DNA from: Abditibacteriaceae bacterium
Lineage (GTDB): Bacteria; Armatimonadota; Abditibacteriia; Abditibacteriales; Abditibacteriaceae
DNA length: 64,000 nt
Assembly (NCBI GenBank): GCA_019239895.1
Contig: JAFAZH010000002.1
Coordinates: 62,001-126,000 of the forward strand
Direction of reading: 5' to 3'
Under the pieces are notes generated by a model. That model was not told the DNA's origin and made no database searches. It saw only the letters and a program-made list of their open reading frames with translations. Both the position numbers and the translations under genes were made by a program. Shown here one piece after another: positions 9,973 through 19,356 of the stretch (position 1 is the stretch's first letter; every line of letters starts with the position of its first letter).

Positions 9973-10787
9973 TATTCACCAAAGGTCATCTGAATCTGTT
10001 TTTGACGGATGGGATCGGTGCTGCGCGGCATCACACCTTGATAGACATAGCGATGAGGATTAGTGGGATAGGCATCTGGCCCACTCCAGATGCCTATAAC
10101 GTTGCGCCGCTTGCTCTGGGTTTGGTTTGGCGGGCCGCCGTGAATAAGGTTGACATGAAACACCACCGCCGAGCCTGCCGGACAGGTGACGGTGACGCGA
10201 TTCTCTGGCACTTGCGACGCGGGCATATCGGTATCGCTATCTTTTACCTCATCATGGGGAATGCGATGCGAGCCAGGACAGACAACTGTTGCGCCATTCT
10301 CAGCCGTCATGGGGTCTATGCATAGCATACAGGTCAGTAGATTGGGCGAGGTATGCTGCAAATAAGGCAAATCGCGGTGCCACTGAAAAGCGGCGTTGCC
10401 ACCCGGCATTTTGCAGATGCATTTGTAGTTATGAAAGGCGAACTCGGTAGATTGAAAGAGAGCTTCTAAAATATCCAGGACACGAGGATAGACGATAAGC
10501 TGTTGAAAAACAGCACCAAAAAGGGGCAGTTCCATAATATTGGAGATAGCATTACTATCCGACTGCACATCCTGCACCCATTTGGCCCGGTCTCGTTCAA
10601 GGGAAATCCAACGGCGCAAATTCGGCGACAACGTGTCTTCCGCTACAGCGCATTCGATGCGCTCTAAAGCCTCACGCATTTGTTGCAGCAAACCCGGTTC
10701 AACGGCATTTTCTACGACTAAGTAGCCTGTTTCGTCATATTGTTGCCGCCAGGTATCAGGTTCGGGTGTCCAGTTCATATTAATCAC
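9972..10787 (-). CDS. Phytanoyl-CoA dioxygenase (PhyH) family oxygenase
   Basis: A cupin-fold Fe(II)/2-oxoglutarate oxygenase of 271 residues. The HxD iron ligands are His137 and Asp139 (FQWHRDLPY), the distal ligand is His216 (LIHGGPP), and Arg227/228 is placed to bind 2-oxoglutarate. CPGSHRIPHDE and GSAVVFHVNLIHG are typical of bacterial PhyH proteins. The substrate cannot be read from sequence. The gene lies 6 bp downstream of a double beta-helix gene in the same direction, so it probably shares the transcript of the polysaccharide cluster. Met4 is an alternative start. Confidence 0.8.
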   Translation of the reverse strand: MINMNWTPEPDTWRQQYDETGYLVVENAVEPGLLQQMREALERIECAVAEDTLSPNLRRWISLERDRAKWVQDVQSDSNAISNIMELPLFGAVFQQLIVYPRVLDILEALFQSTEFAFHNYKCICKMPGGNAAFQWHRDLPYLQHTSPNLLTCMLCIDPMTAENGATVVCPGSHRIPHDEVKDSDTDMPASQVPENRVTVTCPAGSAVVFHVNLIHGGPPNQTQSKRRNVIGIWSGPDAYPTNPHRYVYQGVMPRSTDPIRQKQIQMTFGE

Positions 10788-10793
10788 CAGCTT

Positions 10794-13103
10794 CTATTTT
10801 GCTTGCAGATGAAAGTCGGTAAGACAGTTGCTCACGTTCACGCGAAAGATGCGCACATCAGTGATGCCACCCTTGAGATTAGCTAAAGGTCGTGGCCGCT
10901 CGTGACGCAATTGCGCGAGCATTTTAAGAATGAAGTCTGGGTCAGCCTGGCCAACGTTCGGCGTGGTCATCGCGCCACCACCAGGAGTGTATTTCGTACT
11001 ACCATAAAGCACAGCATGAGCTTGCGGTGAATGGTTCGAGAAATAGCCCTCGTTGCCGTGCACCATAGAGAATACATTGGTCTTCTGGCCCTCGCCACCC
11101 ACCACAATATTCGTGCCCACAATCACATTCAATAAGGTCAGGTTGCCACGGAAATCATCTGTTTCTATGGCCGCAAAGTTAGGATCCGTCACAGGCGCGT
11201 CTGGCCCCAGACGCCCGGTGGCTGTGGTCGCGCCATTGAGGGTAAAAGTGCCCGAACTGGCCGGGGTAAAATGGATAAAACGGGGCGGCGCACCTTCATA
11301 CCAAATGTCTTCGGCCAAAATACGCCCGCCATTCACCACATCATAGGAAACCGTATTGTTACTGGAAGCACCACCAAAAATAACTACATGACCAGAAACA
11401 TTCCTCCCGGCAGCCATGCCGAGGCCCCCCACCGCTTTGACACCCACCTCTTTACAACCACTGTGATAGAAATCGTGCAAGCTGACATCAGCGTTATCCA
11501 GGCCATCCGCTAACAAGCCGGAGCCTGGGCCACCTTGGGCATTGCCCTGCTCCATAAAAACACGCGCACCAGGCTGGTCACAATTTTCGACCACCACGCC
11601 AGCGGCCTGTCCCGCGCCCGTGATAGATAACTCACGCAGCACGGCCCGACTGGGGCCAGCCAGGCGCAGCACGGTTGCGGCGGCTGGGGCCGCTGTTTTG
11701 CCAGCCCATTCAAGTTGTGTTTCAAAGCCATCCCCCACCAGTTGTACACCAGTATTGGCGGGAATCACCAATGTTTTAGCAATTTTGTATTCGCCTGCCG
11801 GAAGATGCACAACTGGCTGTTGACCTCGCAGTTTTGCGGCGGCATCAATGGCATCCTGAATGGCTGTCCCATCGGCTCCCCCCGCAACCTCGAAAACCCG
11901 CCGCTGCAAGTTCGGCGGTGGAGCAGGCAACTGGGGAATAACCGTTTTAATCGCAGCAGGTGCCACAACTTTATTATCTATGGACAGCACTTGCTCGCCC
12001 GGTTTAGGATTAGCCATCTCAATGGCATTAGCAACCGTAAACGTGTTGCCCACTGCCAGCGTGGTCGCGGCCACGTTCAATCGCACCACAGGCCCATCTT
12101 TACTTTGAGGTGCGTGGCTACGAATGACATTATCCACAAATAAAAATGGCCCCAGGTTGCCAACCTGAATCGCAGTGGAGCTAGTGGGGTCGAGCACCGT
12201 GTTGCCCTGCAAGGTCACTAAACCCGCGCAGCCATTCCAGCCACCCTGGAAGAATGCCTTGGAGCCAATAGAGGTGTTATGGCGCATGGAGAAATATTCA
12301 CAATTACCCATCGCCACATCCGCTTCCGTGGAGTGTTGAAACAGGCTTTCATAAACGTGAAAGTTCCCCGCGCCATAAGTATTGGTCACGCCAAAGTGAC
12401 AGTCCTGAAAGGTTGAATACCAGACAAACCAATCAAGCGCGTTAAAGTTTTCAATACTGATACCGGCCTTGGAGCAGCGCTCGAAGTGGCAGCGCAAAAC
12501 GGCGCACTCGGCATCCATGTAGCCATGACTGCCGCCGCGAATGCCAAAGCCAACATCCTTGAAGATTTCATCGGCGTGTTCGCCATCGGTATTGGCATAC
12601 TGCACCTTGCCATCCCAACCATGATCTACTGACGTGAGGGCTTTACCCACTCCATCCCAGGTGATGCGGCCAAAGCGCGAGTAGGAGACACCATTGCAAT
12701 AGAGCATGGTTCCACCGGCTGGCCCATCCCAAAGAATGATTGTGGTCGCGGGGTCTTCCCCTAAGATGCTGACATTAATGGTGGAACTCATCGTCAGCCC
12801 TTGGGTAATGCGATAAGTGCCAGCCGGGAGATAAAGCACCTTTGGCTTGTGTGGTTGCTTTAAGGCATCCAAAGCCCTTTGCAGTGGTAGGGTGTCATCG
12901 GATTTGCCATCACCCACTGCGCCATAATCGCGCTTGAGATTGGCCCAACTCACAAACGGGCCAACAAATTCATCAGCACGGGAGGTGGTTAAGGCGCTAA
13001 CACGTTGTGCGGTGTTACTACGTGCCGCGCCAGTCGAGGCCAGCGAAGCCTTTAGCCATAAGCTAACAATTAATACGAGCAAGCTTGATCGCACGTAAAC
13101 CAT
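10794..13103 (-). CDS. Secreted double beta-helix protein (pectate_lyase_3 / GH55-like)
   Basis: 769 residues with an N-terminal signal peptide (VRSSLLVLIVSLWLKASLA). Two pectate-lyase-3 type openings are visible. One is near 53-100 (LKRDYGAVGDGKSDDTLPLQ, then LYLPAGTYRI). A second is near 415-470 (GGADGTAIQDAIDAA, then VVHLPAGEYKI). Each is followed by many N-rich, short-rung repeats typical of a right-handed parallel beta-helix. Two helices in tandem is the layout of GH55 beta-1,3-glucanases, but other lyases share it, so substrate is uncertain. It sits 4 bp from the upstream esterase and 6 bp from the downstream PhyH gene. Confidence 0.72.
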   Translation of the reverse strand: MVYVRSSLLVLIVSLWLKASLASTGAARSNTAQRVSALTTSRADEFVGPFVSWANLKRDYGAVGDGKSDDTLPLQRALDALKQPHKPKVLYLPAGTYRITQGLTMSSTINVSILGEDPATTIILWDGPAGGTMLYCNGVSYSRFGRITWDGVGKALTSVDHGWDGKVQYANTDGEHADEIFKDVGFGIRGGSHGYMDAECAVLRCHFERCSKAGISIENFNALDWFVWYSTFQDCHFGVTNTYGAGNFHVYESLFQHSTEADVAMGNCEYFSMRHNTSIGSKAFFQGGWNGCAGLVTLQGNTVLDPTSSTAIQVGNLGPFLFVDNVIRSHAPQSKDGPVVRLNVAATTLAVGNTFTVANAIEMANPKPGEQVLSIDNKVVAPAAIKTVIPQLPAPPPNLQRRVFEVAGGADGTAIQDAIDAAAKLRGQQPVVHLPAGEYKIAKTLVIPANTGVQLVGDGFETQLEWAGKTAAPAAATVLRLAGPSRAVLRELSITGAGQAAGVVVENCDQPGARVFMEQGNAQGGPGSGLLADGLDNADVSLHDFYHSGCKEVGVKAVGGLGMAAGRNVSGHVVIFGGASSNNTVSYDVVNGGRILAEDIWYEGAPPRFIHFTPASSGTFTLNGATTATGRLGPDAPVTDPNFAAIETDDFRGNLTLLNVIVGTNIVVGGEGQKTNVFSMVHGNEGYFSNHSPQAHAVLYGSTKYTPGGGAMTTPNVGQADPDFILKMLAQLRHERPRPLANLKGGITDVRIFRVNVSNCLTDFHLQAK

Positions 13104-13107
13104 TAAT

Positions 13108-14052
13108 CTATTGCACTCGTTTTAACAAACCGCGTGCATTCAGCCAGGTGGCTAATTGATCGGGCCACTTCGAGAGGGTGGGGTCACCTTTAGCCAAACC
13201 CACTCCATGTGGGCCGTGAGCATAGATGTGCATTTCGGCGGGCACTTGCGCTTTATGCAGAGCCAGATAGAAATAGATGCTATTTTCCACTGGCACCCCA
13301 GGATCATCGGCGGTATGGAAGATAAAAGTCGGCGGCGTTTTAGCAGTTACTTGTTTCTCACTGGAAAGGCTTGCGGCGAGTTGAGGATCAGGAATTTTAC
13401 CCAACAGGTTATCGTGCGAGCCGCGATGCATATAAGCTTCCGTCATGGTAATAACCGGATAAGCCAGAATCATGAAATCGGGACGGCAACTGACTCGCTC
13501 CACCGGGTCGGTTGCATTCGGGTTGCCGTCATCAAAGTGCGTGCCTGCTGACGATGCTAAATGTCCTCCCGCCGAAAAGCCCCAGATGCCAATGCGTTGC
13601 GGGTCAAGGTTCCACTCTTTAGCCCGTGCCCGCACCGTGCGCAAAGCGTGCTGGGCATCCTGGAGCGGGGCCGGGTTATGATAGCGGGGCGCGATACGAT
13701 ATTGCAGCATAAAAGCGGTAACACCGAGGGCGTTGAGCCACTGACCGATCTGGCGTCCTTCGTGGTCGGTCGCCAATGCACCGTAGCCACCACCGGGGCA
13801 AACCACTACAGCAGTGCCATTGGCTTTATCCTGTGGCGGCAAGAAAATCGTCAGCGAGGGCTTATCGGCAGGCTCATTACCAATCGCGCCGGGTGCGCCG
13901 TTGGGCCACAGTAGTTCCACACGCGGCTGATCTGAGTTGATGGCAGGAGCATTAGGAGTATTACCCTGTGCCTGGGCTGTGCCCGTGCAGAGTAGGCTGG
14001 CGATGGCGGCGGAGAAAGTCCACGTCAGGGCAAAGTTTAGAGACGATGACAT
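13108..14052 (-). CDS. Secreted alpha/beta-hydrolase (BD-FAE / acetyl-xylan-esterase-like)
   Basis: 314 residues from the preferred start at 14052, where AAAGGAA lies 8 nt upstream. The longer frame to 14085 adds 11 residues with no better ribosome site. After a signal peptide ending in AQAQ come the oxyanion-hole motif VVVCPGGGYG (about 82-91), the nucleophile elbow WGFSAGGHLA with Ser160, an acid at Asp248/249 (HTADDPG) and His281 (GPHGVGL). Carbohydrate esterases that deacetylate hemicellulose have this layout. It probably works with the neighbouring beta-helix protein on plant or microbial polysaccharide in the periplasm. It is a paralogue of the gene at 29814-30854. Confidence 0.8.
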   Translation of the reverse strand: MSSSLNFALTWTFSAAIASLLCTGTAQAQGNTPNAPAINSDQPRVELLWPNGAPGAIGNEPADKPSLTIFLPPQDKANGTAVVVCPGGGYGALATDHEGRQIGQWLNALGVTAFMLQYRIAPRYHNPAPLQDAQHALRTVRARAKEWNLDPQRIGIWGFSAGGHLASSAGTHFDDGNPNATDPVERVSCRPDFMILAYPVITMTEAYMHRGSHDNLLGKIPDPQLAASLSSEKQVTAKTPPTFIFHTADDPGVPVENSIYFYLALHKAQVPAEMHIYAHGPHGVGLAKGDPTLSKWPDQLATWLNARGLLKRVQ

Positions 14053-14127
14053 CTTTGATTCCTTTAAGAAGAAGTGAGGGTTCAAGCGAGCAGTTTAAAA
14101 CATTTGTGACTCCGTAGAGCGACCATT

Positions 14128-16185
14128 TTACGGAAGCTGTTCGATTTGAATATCATCAACATCGAAGGTGCCCGTGGTGTTCACTAAAGCTGGAGCTAAC
14201 TTGATGAAAAAAGCACCCTCTGGCACTATGCCCCGGCTTTCAAGTGTTATCCAATCTGAGTCTTGCTTGAGCGATGGCACGTTCGGTAGCCGCCCCACGC
14301 GGTCGTGCTGGCTATTTTCAAAGGTGCAATCTAAGCGAGCGTTATCTAATGAGGTGGCTCCTACCTGCAAATCTTTACCACGGAGCCGCACCTTGATTTT
14401 AATGCCATGCGCCGTGGGGTCAAGCTTAAAACGCGCTTCGGTGGCAACGGTAGCTTGCCCGTTCTCGTTGGTTAAGCGCAGGAAGTGATTGCCATTCTCT
14501 GCCGCCACTTGAATGTGTTGCGGGTTGCTCAGATGCCAACCACGCGGGTTGCCATCGTCACCAACTTGCTCGAATTTCCCTTCGGGAAAGCCTGCGGTCA
14601 CTGGCAACGAACGCGGCGGCATATTCGGCACTTTCTCTTCTTCGATCTGAATATCATCTATATCAAAGGTGCCCGTGGCCGCTAACATGCCGGGGCCGAT
14701 TTCAAGAAAGGGCGCGTTCTCAGGAATGGGAATTTTAGTTTCCTTCGTTACCCAATCCGAGTCCTGAGTCAATTCGGGTACTTTGATATTGCCCACCCGG
14801 TTGCCCAGGGCATCCAAGATAGTGAGATTTAAACGAGCATTTTGCCAGGTTTGTTGGCCCACTTTGAGGTTTCTCGCTCTCATGCGCGCTCGGATTTTAA
14901 GTGCCTGCCAGGTGGGGTCTAAGCGATAGGTTAAGGTTAGCGCCGGATAACCATTGGGATCATCATTGCTTGTGCGTAAGAAATGATTACCCTCTTCTTC
15001 AACAATTTTCTGATGCCTAACGTCCAGCACGGGCCAGCCAAGAGGATTGCCTTTCTCGTCTAATTGCTCAAAATTGCCCTGCGGAAAACCGAGAGGCAGC
15101 GACGGTGCATCCAGTGGAGCATTCACCAATACAGAGACGTTATCTACGGAAAGCTCGCCGGTAGCCGAACCGCCAAACCCGACAGTCACGATGGCATAAC
15201 GAGCCTGGTCAGGCACCTCACAACGCGTGCTGAGCACAGTCCAATCCATATCACCATGCGGCACCGGGGCAGGCCCATAATGCATAGGTTTCTTATTAGC
15301 ATCCAGAAACTGGACTGATAGCCGCGCATCCTCAAAATCGCGCGGCCCCTGCTTCAAGCCTTTAACACGCACCCGTGCTGCAATCCTGAGTTGTTGGGTC
15401 GCTGGCGGCAGCGGGAGCAGGGTTTGAATCGAAGGCACCTGCCACGGGCGGGTGGCGGTAATCCGCACATAATGATTGCCTTTTTCATCCTGCACCACCT
15501 TGACAGCTTGTTTTTCAACCACGCTCCACCCGACGGGTCTACCAGTATCATCTACATCTTCAAAGCTCCCATTGACAACGAGGTTCTTAGCGCCATTAGG
15601 GTTTTCGTCGGCTGCCGCCTGGTCGTCAGGAACTCCCGGATTAATGGTGTCTGGCGTAACTACACCCGAATTAGGAGCAGTTACAGAGACACCAATTGGT
15701 TCAGGCGCTACAGCGGAATGATTATCTTTAAAAGCAAAGGTGCCGCCTTCGGCTGCATCCCATACTGCCACTTCGCGGGCAGGCAAATCTTTGCCACTAC
15801 CAGTATCGTGACCAACGACGATAGCGAAAACGCCATCATGCAGAGCAGTGAACGCTACTTTATGCGTCATGTCACCACGCACATGCAGGACGGTGGCCGC
15901 GTTAACGATCACAGTCTTCGGCTTGGGTGCCGCTAACGGAGACATTTTGCCGTTGGTCAGAGTGAATGAGGTCGCATCCAGGATCAAACTCTGCTGCGTG
16001 GCATTAACTACACGGATCTTCCCATCCAGGCGAATCTCACCCGCGCCCACAGTGAGTTCAGTTGGAATCTCGTTACTTTGTGCCCATACATGTTGGCAGC
16101 AAGCTGCACTAAACCAGACACCCGATAAAATGATCGCACCTAGAACAAGTGCTTTGGCAGGAGTGAGAAGTCGGATCGTGACCAC
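14128..16185 (-). CDS. Secreted protein: DUF5666-like module plus three CBM4/9-like repeats
   Basis: About 684 residues from a GTG start at 16185, with a signal peptide (about 9-36). An N-terminal beta module (about 44-155) contains GEIRLDGKIRVV, SGKDLPAREVAVWD and resembles DUF5666. Three repeats of about 150 residues follow at about 203-353, 367-516 and 533-683. Each opens with NGSFED/PQGNFEQ/PEGKFEQ...GNPxGW and closes with TGxxxxDDxxxE, as in jelly-roll CBM4/9 or DUF642-type domains. No catalytic domain is seen. The same module order forms the outer part of the sigma-factor fusion at 49699-52956. It is probably a periplasmic or exported glycan-binding protein; ligand unknown. Confidence 0.7.
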   Translation of the reverse strand: MVTIRLLTPAKALVLGAIILSGVWFSAACCQHVWAQSNEIPTELTVGAGEIRLDGKIRVVNATQQSLILDATSFTLTNGKMSPLAAPKPKTVIVNAATVLHVRGDMTHKVAFTALHDGVFAIVVGHDTGSGKDLPAREVAVWDAAEGGTFAFKDNHSAVAPEPIGVSVTAPNSGVVTPDTINPGVPDDQAAADENPNGAKNLVVNGSFEDVDDTGRPVGWSVVEKQAVKVVQDEKGNHYVRITATRPWQVPSIQTLLPLPPATQQLRIAARVRVKGLKQGPRDFEDARLSVQFLDANKKPMHYGPAPVPHGDMDWTVLSTRCEVPDQARYAIVTVGFGGSATGELSVDNVSVLVNAPLDAPSLPLGFPQGNFEQLDEKGNPLGWPVLDVRHQKIVEEEGNHFLRTSNDDPNGYPALTLTYRLDPTWQALKIRARMRARNLKVGQQTWQNARLNLTILDALGNRVGNIKVPELTQDSDWVTKETKIPIPENAPFLEIGPGMLAATGTFDIDDIQIEEEKVPNMPPRSLPVTAGFPEGKFEQVGDDGNPRGWHLSNPQHIQVAAENGNHFLRLTNENGQATVATEARFKLDPTAHGIKIKVRLRGKDLQVGATSLDNARLDCTFENSQHDRVGRLPNVPSLKQDSDWITLESRGIVPEGAFFIKLAPALVNTTGTFDVDDIQIEQLP

Positions 16186-16330
16186 CTCTTAACAATAAGC
16201 GAGTTGACGCCGCCACTAGAATAAACGTAGTATAGCGTAGCCAGATGCCATTAAGGGGGATAGATAATGCAAATGACGCGGCGGTTAAAACTAGTCAGTG
16301 GGCTTGCAAGCCTGAGTAATGCGGAAGCAG

Positions 16331-17281
16331 CTAGAGATATTGGTTATAACCCAGCGCTGGACGCAGGTTTACGGGTTCGTCTGGCTGCGGCCATGCCACA
16401 TCATACCCAGTTGGCACACGGTAAGAGAAGGGTGTTTCTCCCTGAGCATAAGGAGCTTTGCGGCGCTGGTCAATGGCACGCATAGTGAGGCAAATGCGAT
16501 CCCGAACCCAGGTATCGTTTACAGGGAAGTCGGGACGCGGCCCGCCCTGCTGCTCAATGGCGCTCAAGGATTGGAATTCGTAATAAAGTGTGCGGCGCAA
16601 CGCACCACCACGACTGCGGTGGGAGCCATGCACCACCCGCACATTATGCAGCAGCACATCGCCCGCACGGGCTGGCACGGGGATTAAGCCCGGAAAGTCG
16701 AAGCCTTGCACCCCAATCTCATGCCCGGACAAGCCGAGTTTATGACTACCCGGAGCCGCAAAGAGACAGCCATTTTCCAGATTAGCGTCATCCAGATAAT
16801 AGTCCACGTTGAAGATGAGCGGCGCGAGGCGAGGATCGGCAGGCTCGCAATCAGCATGAACTGGCACTTCACGACCATTGCCAGCCATTTTGAAAACGAG
16901 AGCTTCGGCAGCGCACACAAAGTCGGAACCCAGTAAATGCTGCACCAACTCCAGGATAAAGGGATGGCCCAATAAAGTCACTAACGAATTCTGCGGGGCT
17001 TTGGGAAAGACATACTGCACGCGATGAAAGACATCTTCCCCCGTGTCCGGCAGCACATTATGAAAGTAATCAGTGGGGTTCTCTTTACCGGCATAGCCGC
17101 CATCCACAATGGCCGCCGTATCTGCCCGCAACACCTGCAATTCTGCGGGCGAGAGAAGTTGGGGTAACAGCACATAACCATCACGATCAAAGTCTGCCGC
17201 GATTTCTGCTATTGTGCTTTGAGCCGTGGGTGTAGCAGCAGGAGATGTAGCAGTCGTTTTAGTGTTTAAAATCGTTGCCAT
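16331..17281 (-). CDS. Phytanoyl-CoA dioxygenase (PhyH) family oxygenase
   Basis: A second Fe(II)/2-oxoglutarate oxygenase in the cluster, 316 residues, not a close copy of the one at 9972. FDRDGYVLLPQLLS opens the fold. Iron ligands are His142 and Asp144 (PVHADCEP) and His218 (RVVHGSH), with Arg229/230 after it. GCLFAAPGSHK is the family's PGSH motif. A flexible Ala/Thr/Ser-rich N-terminus of about 22 residues precedes the domain. It lies 28 bp after the nucleoside hydrolase gene in the same direction. Substrate not predictable; members hydroxylate lipids, amino acids, sugars or nucleobases. Confidence 0.8.
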   Translation of the reverse strand: MATILNTKTTATSPAATPTAQSTIAEIAADFDRDGYVLLPQLLSPAELQVLRADTAAIVDGGYAGKENPTDYFHNVLPDTGEDVFHRVQYVFPKAPQNSLVTLLGHPFILELVQHLLGSDFVCAAEALVFKMAGNGREVPVHADCEPADPRLAPLIFNVDYYLDDANLENGCLFAAPGSHKLGLSGHEIGVQGFDFPGLIPVPARAGDVLLHNVRVVHGSHRSRGGALRRTLYYEFQSLSAIEQQGGPRPDFPVNDTWVRDRICLTMRAIDQRRKAPYAQGETPFSYRVPTGYDVAWPQPDEPVNLRPALGYNQYL

Positions 17282-17308
17282 CTTGGTTCTTTTATAATCC
17301 GCGAATGC

Positions 17309-18292
17309 TTATTTATGGGGATTGAGGGCAGCCACATACCAATCGAGAAAAGCCTCTTTGCGCGGGTTAACTAAAACGGTGACATGCGCCGGGCCATCGG
17401 CGATGCGCGTTAAGCCATCCTTCTCCACCACTACATTCTGCTGCTCGCTATCGGAGAAGCTATAACCCAGGGCATACGCCACGGCCACAGGATCATACAG
17501 GGTGGGAGTGCCATTGCCCCAGAGGGCGGTCAGGGCAGAGAGGGCATCCGTGGTCGGTGTGCCATAGGCATAGATTTTCTTGCGCCGCGCTTCATTAAGC
17601 TGCATCATAGTGGTGACTTCCAGCCCCGCCATCACGAGTGGCACTCCACTGCTATACACCACCTGTGCTGCGACGGGATCGCATTTGATATTCCATTCGG
17701 GTGTCGCTGGCGGTTGGTTGTTATAGCCCACATGCACCGCGCCCCCCATAATTACAATGCGCCTGATCTTGGTTTTCACTTCAGGATAGCGCGTTAATAA
17801 ATCGCCGTAATTACTGAGTGCCCCTATCCCTATCAGAGTCACTTCACCCGGCGCACGGTCTAGCTCGCGTTTGAGGAACTCCACTGCCGCGCCGTTGCGT
17901 AGTGGTTTCGCCGCAAAGCCCTGCACCCATTGGTATTGCGCCCCTATCTTGGCCGTCCCCTGCCGCCCGGCATACACCGGCACATCATCTCGACCCATCA
18001 GGTGCAAAAGCTTGGCAGCCAATTGCGCCCGTTCCCGTGTCTGGCCAAAGGTGGTCGTGACACCAAGCAATTTTACATTTGGCAGGGAGGTCACAAGGGC
18101 CAGCGCATAAGCATCGTCAATGTCATCGCCGATGTCGGTATCCAGAATGACTTTTTGTGGCTTTTGGTTGGCATTGGAGCCATTAGCAGTTGCGGCTAAA
18201 GCAGGAACGCTGTTTAAGCACAGGCTGCCACAGAATAGCAAGGCGATGGCTAAGACTAAATGCTGCGCGGAGCTAATGAAGTGACTCTTCAT
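17309..18292 (-). CDS. Exported inosine/uridine-preferring nucleoside hydrolase family protein
   Basis: 327 residues. A signal peptide (about 1-34) precedes the family's calcium-binding motif DTDIGDDIDD (51-60), which includes the general-base aspartate. GVTTTFGQ, IGIGALSN and IVIMGGAVHVGYN are further conserved blocks, and the late Asp in LYDPVAVAYAL completes the ring of metal ligands. The enzyme class hydrolyses N-ribosides to base and ribose, but exported members near polysaccharide genes often have unproven substrates. It sits between the LamG pseudogene and a PhyH gene on one strand. Confidence 0.82.
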   Translation of the reverse strand: MKSHFISSAQHLVLAIALLFCGSLCLNSVPALAATANGSNANQKPQKVILDTDIGDDIDDAYALALVTSLPNVKLLGVTTTFGQTRERAQLAAKLLHLMGRDDVPVYAGRQGTAKIGAQYQWVQGFAAKPLRNGAAVEFLKRELDRAPGEVTLIGIGALSNYGDLLTRYPEVKTKIRRIVIMGGAVHVGYNNQPPATPEWNIKCDPVAAQVVYSSGVPLVMAGLEVTTMMQLNEARRKKIYAYGTPTTDALSALTALWGNGTPTLYDPVAVAYALGYSFSDSEQQNVVVEKDGLTRIADGPAHVTVLVNPRKEAFLDWYVAALNPHK

Positions 18293-18327
18293 AATTCAAA
18301 GGAGTTTAAGACGAAGATTAGAGGTAA

Positions 18328-19356
18328 TTATAGACCTAACAACTTACTACCACGCTGATAGAGTGAGGCGACTTCGGCGGCATTAAGTACCCTATTATAA
18401 ACGCGGATTAATCGCATTTCGCCTTCAAAGTGACGCTCGTCTACACCTGTATCAGCCGCCACTGGCAAATCATCGCCAGCAAAGAAAGGAACGCCCTGAA
18501 GATTAAACTGGGCTGGACTGCTTTGAGTGAGAGCGCCGTTGATGTAGAGGCTAAGCGTAGTGCCATCGAACGTGGTGGTAAGGTTCGTCCAAACTCCAGG
18601 GTGGATGTATCCCTCGACTCCCGCGCCATCCCATGCGCCAACGCGCACTCGACCATCTGGATATAACAACCAATGATGCGCTAAAGATTTTCCTCCACCC
18701 TGTCACAGCAAAAACATCCAAGCGCGACCAGCAGCAGGTAAAGCAGGCACTTTTACCCACGTCGTAATCGTGTGGGGCGTGTTGCCCGGAGCTAAACCGG
18801 CCAGTTGAGGAATCTTAAACGAATTGTTCTGGCCATTGGAATGAAAATTAAATCCATCCTTGTTAGATGTGTAGACGATTCCCACCTTATAATCGGGGAT
18901 ACCCTGAGCCGGAGCGTTAAGACTGGGAGCCGTCATAGCAGCAGTAGCAATAGCAGGCGCAGCACCCGGAGTAAGCGCGGCAGCAGTGGTTGGCGTAGCG
19001 ACCACATGCCGCTTGGGGAGTGGCGGGGGCGGCATCGGGTGGCGAGGTGCCTTCACGAGAGGGTGGCGCTTAGGAATCAGGTGGGGCACCCGGAGTGGCG
19101 GCATAATAGTGATGCTGGTAATAACGGTGTGCCCCTGGTGGGGTGTAGTGCTTTTAGGGTCGGCATAGCGGGTTCCCGGACTACCAGGCAACTGGCCCGC
19201 CGGTAAATAGCCACTGCCTGGCGGCAATTGACCAGCCGGGAGCGAACCCTGGGGTGGAAGCTGGGCATACACTGGGGAGGTCACACAGCACGCGAAAAGC
19301 AGCGCCACGCCAAGCACCAACCGGGCCGAAATTTTCTCCTGCACTTTACATTGCAT
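18328..19356 (-). pseudogene. LamG-domain secreted protein interrupted by one in-frame TGA
   Basis: One uninterrupted reading frame runs from ATG at 19356 to a stop at 18328, except for a TGA at 18703-18705. The 5' part (217 residues) has a signal peptide, a Pro/Gly/His-rich linker and the start of a concanavalin-like LamG domain (TITTWVKVP). After the TGA, the same frame continues as QGGGKSLAHHWLLYPDG and the rest of LamG to EVASLYQRG. No frameshift is needed: changing one base restores a protein of 342 residues. TGA serves as a normal stop elsewhere here (arnB, arnC). Options are a fresh pseudogene, a sequencing error, or readthrough. Confidence 0.72.

Noticed and set aside
9758..9982. 74-residue leftward frame between lptF/G and the PhyH gene
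   Set aside because: It runs through the REP-like hairpin, overlaps both neighbours, and has no ribosome site or domain.
15391..15936. 181-residue rightward frame
   Set aside because: It is fully antisense to the well-supported three-repeat secreted protein and has no domain.
18328..19356. Genetic-code change (TGA as sense) as the reason for the in-frame TGA
   Set aside because: TGA is the stop of arnB, arnC and other intact genes here, so reassignment across the genome is excluded.
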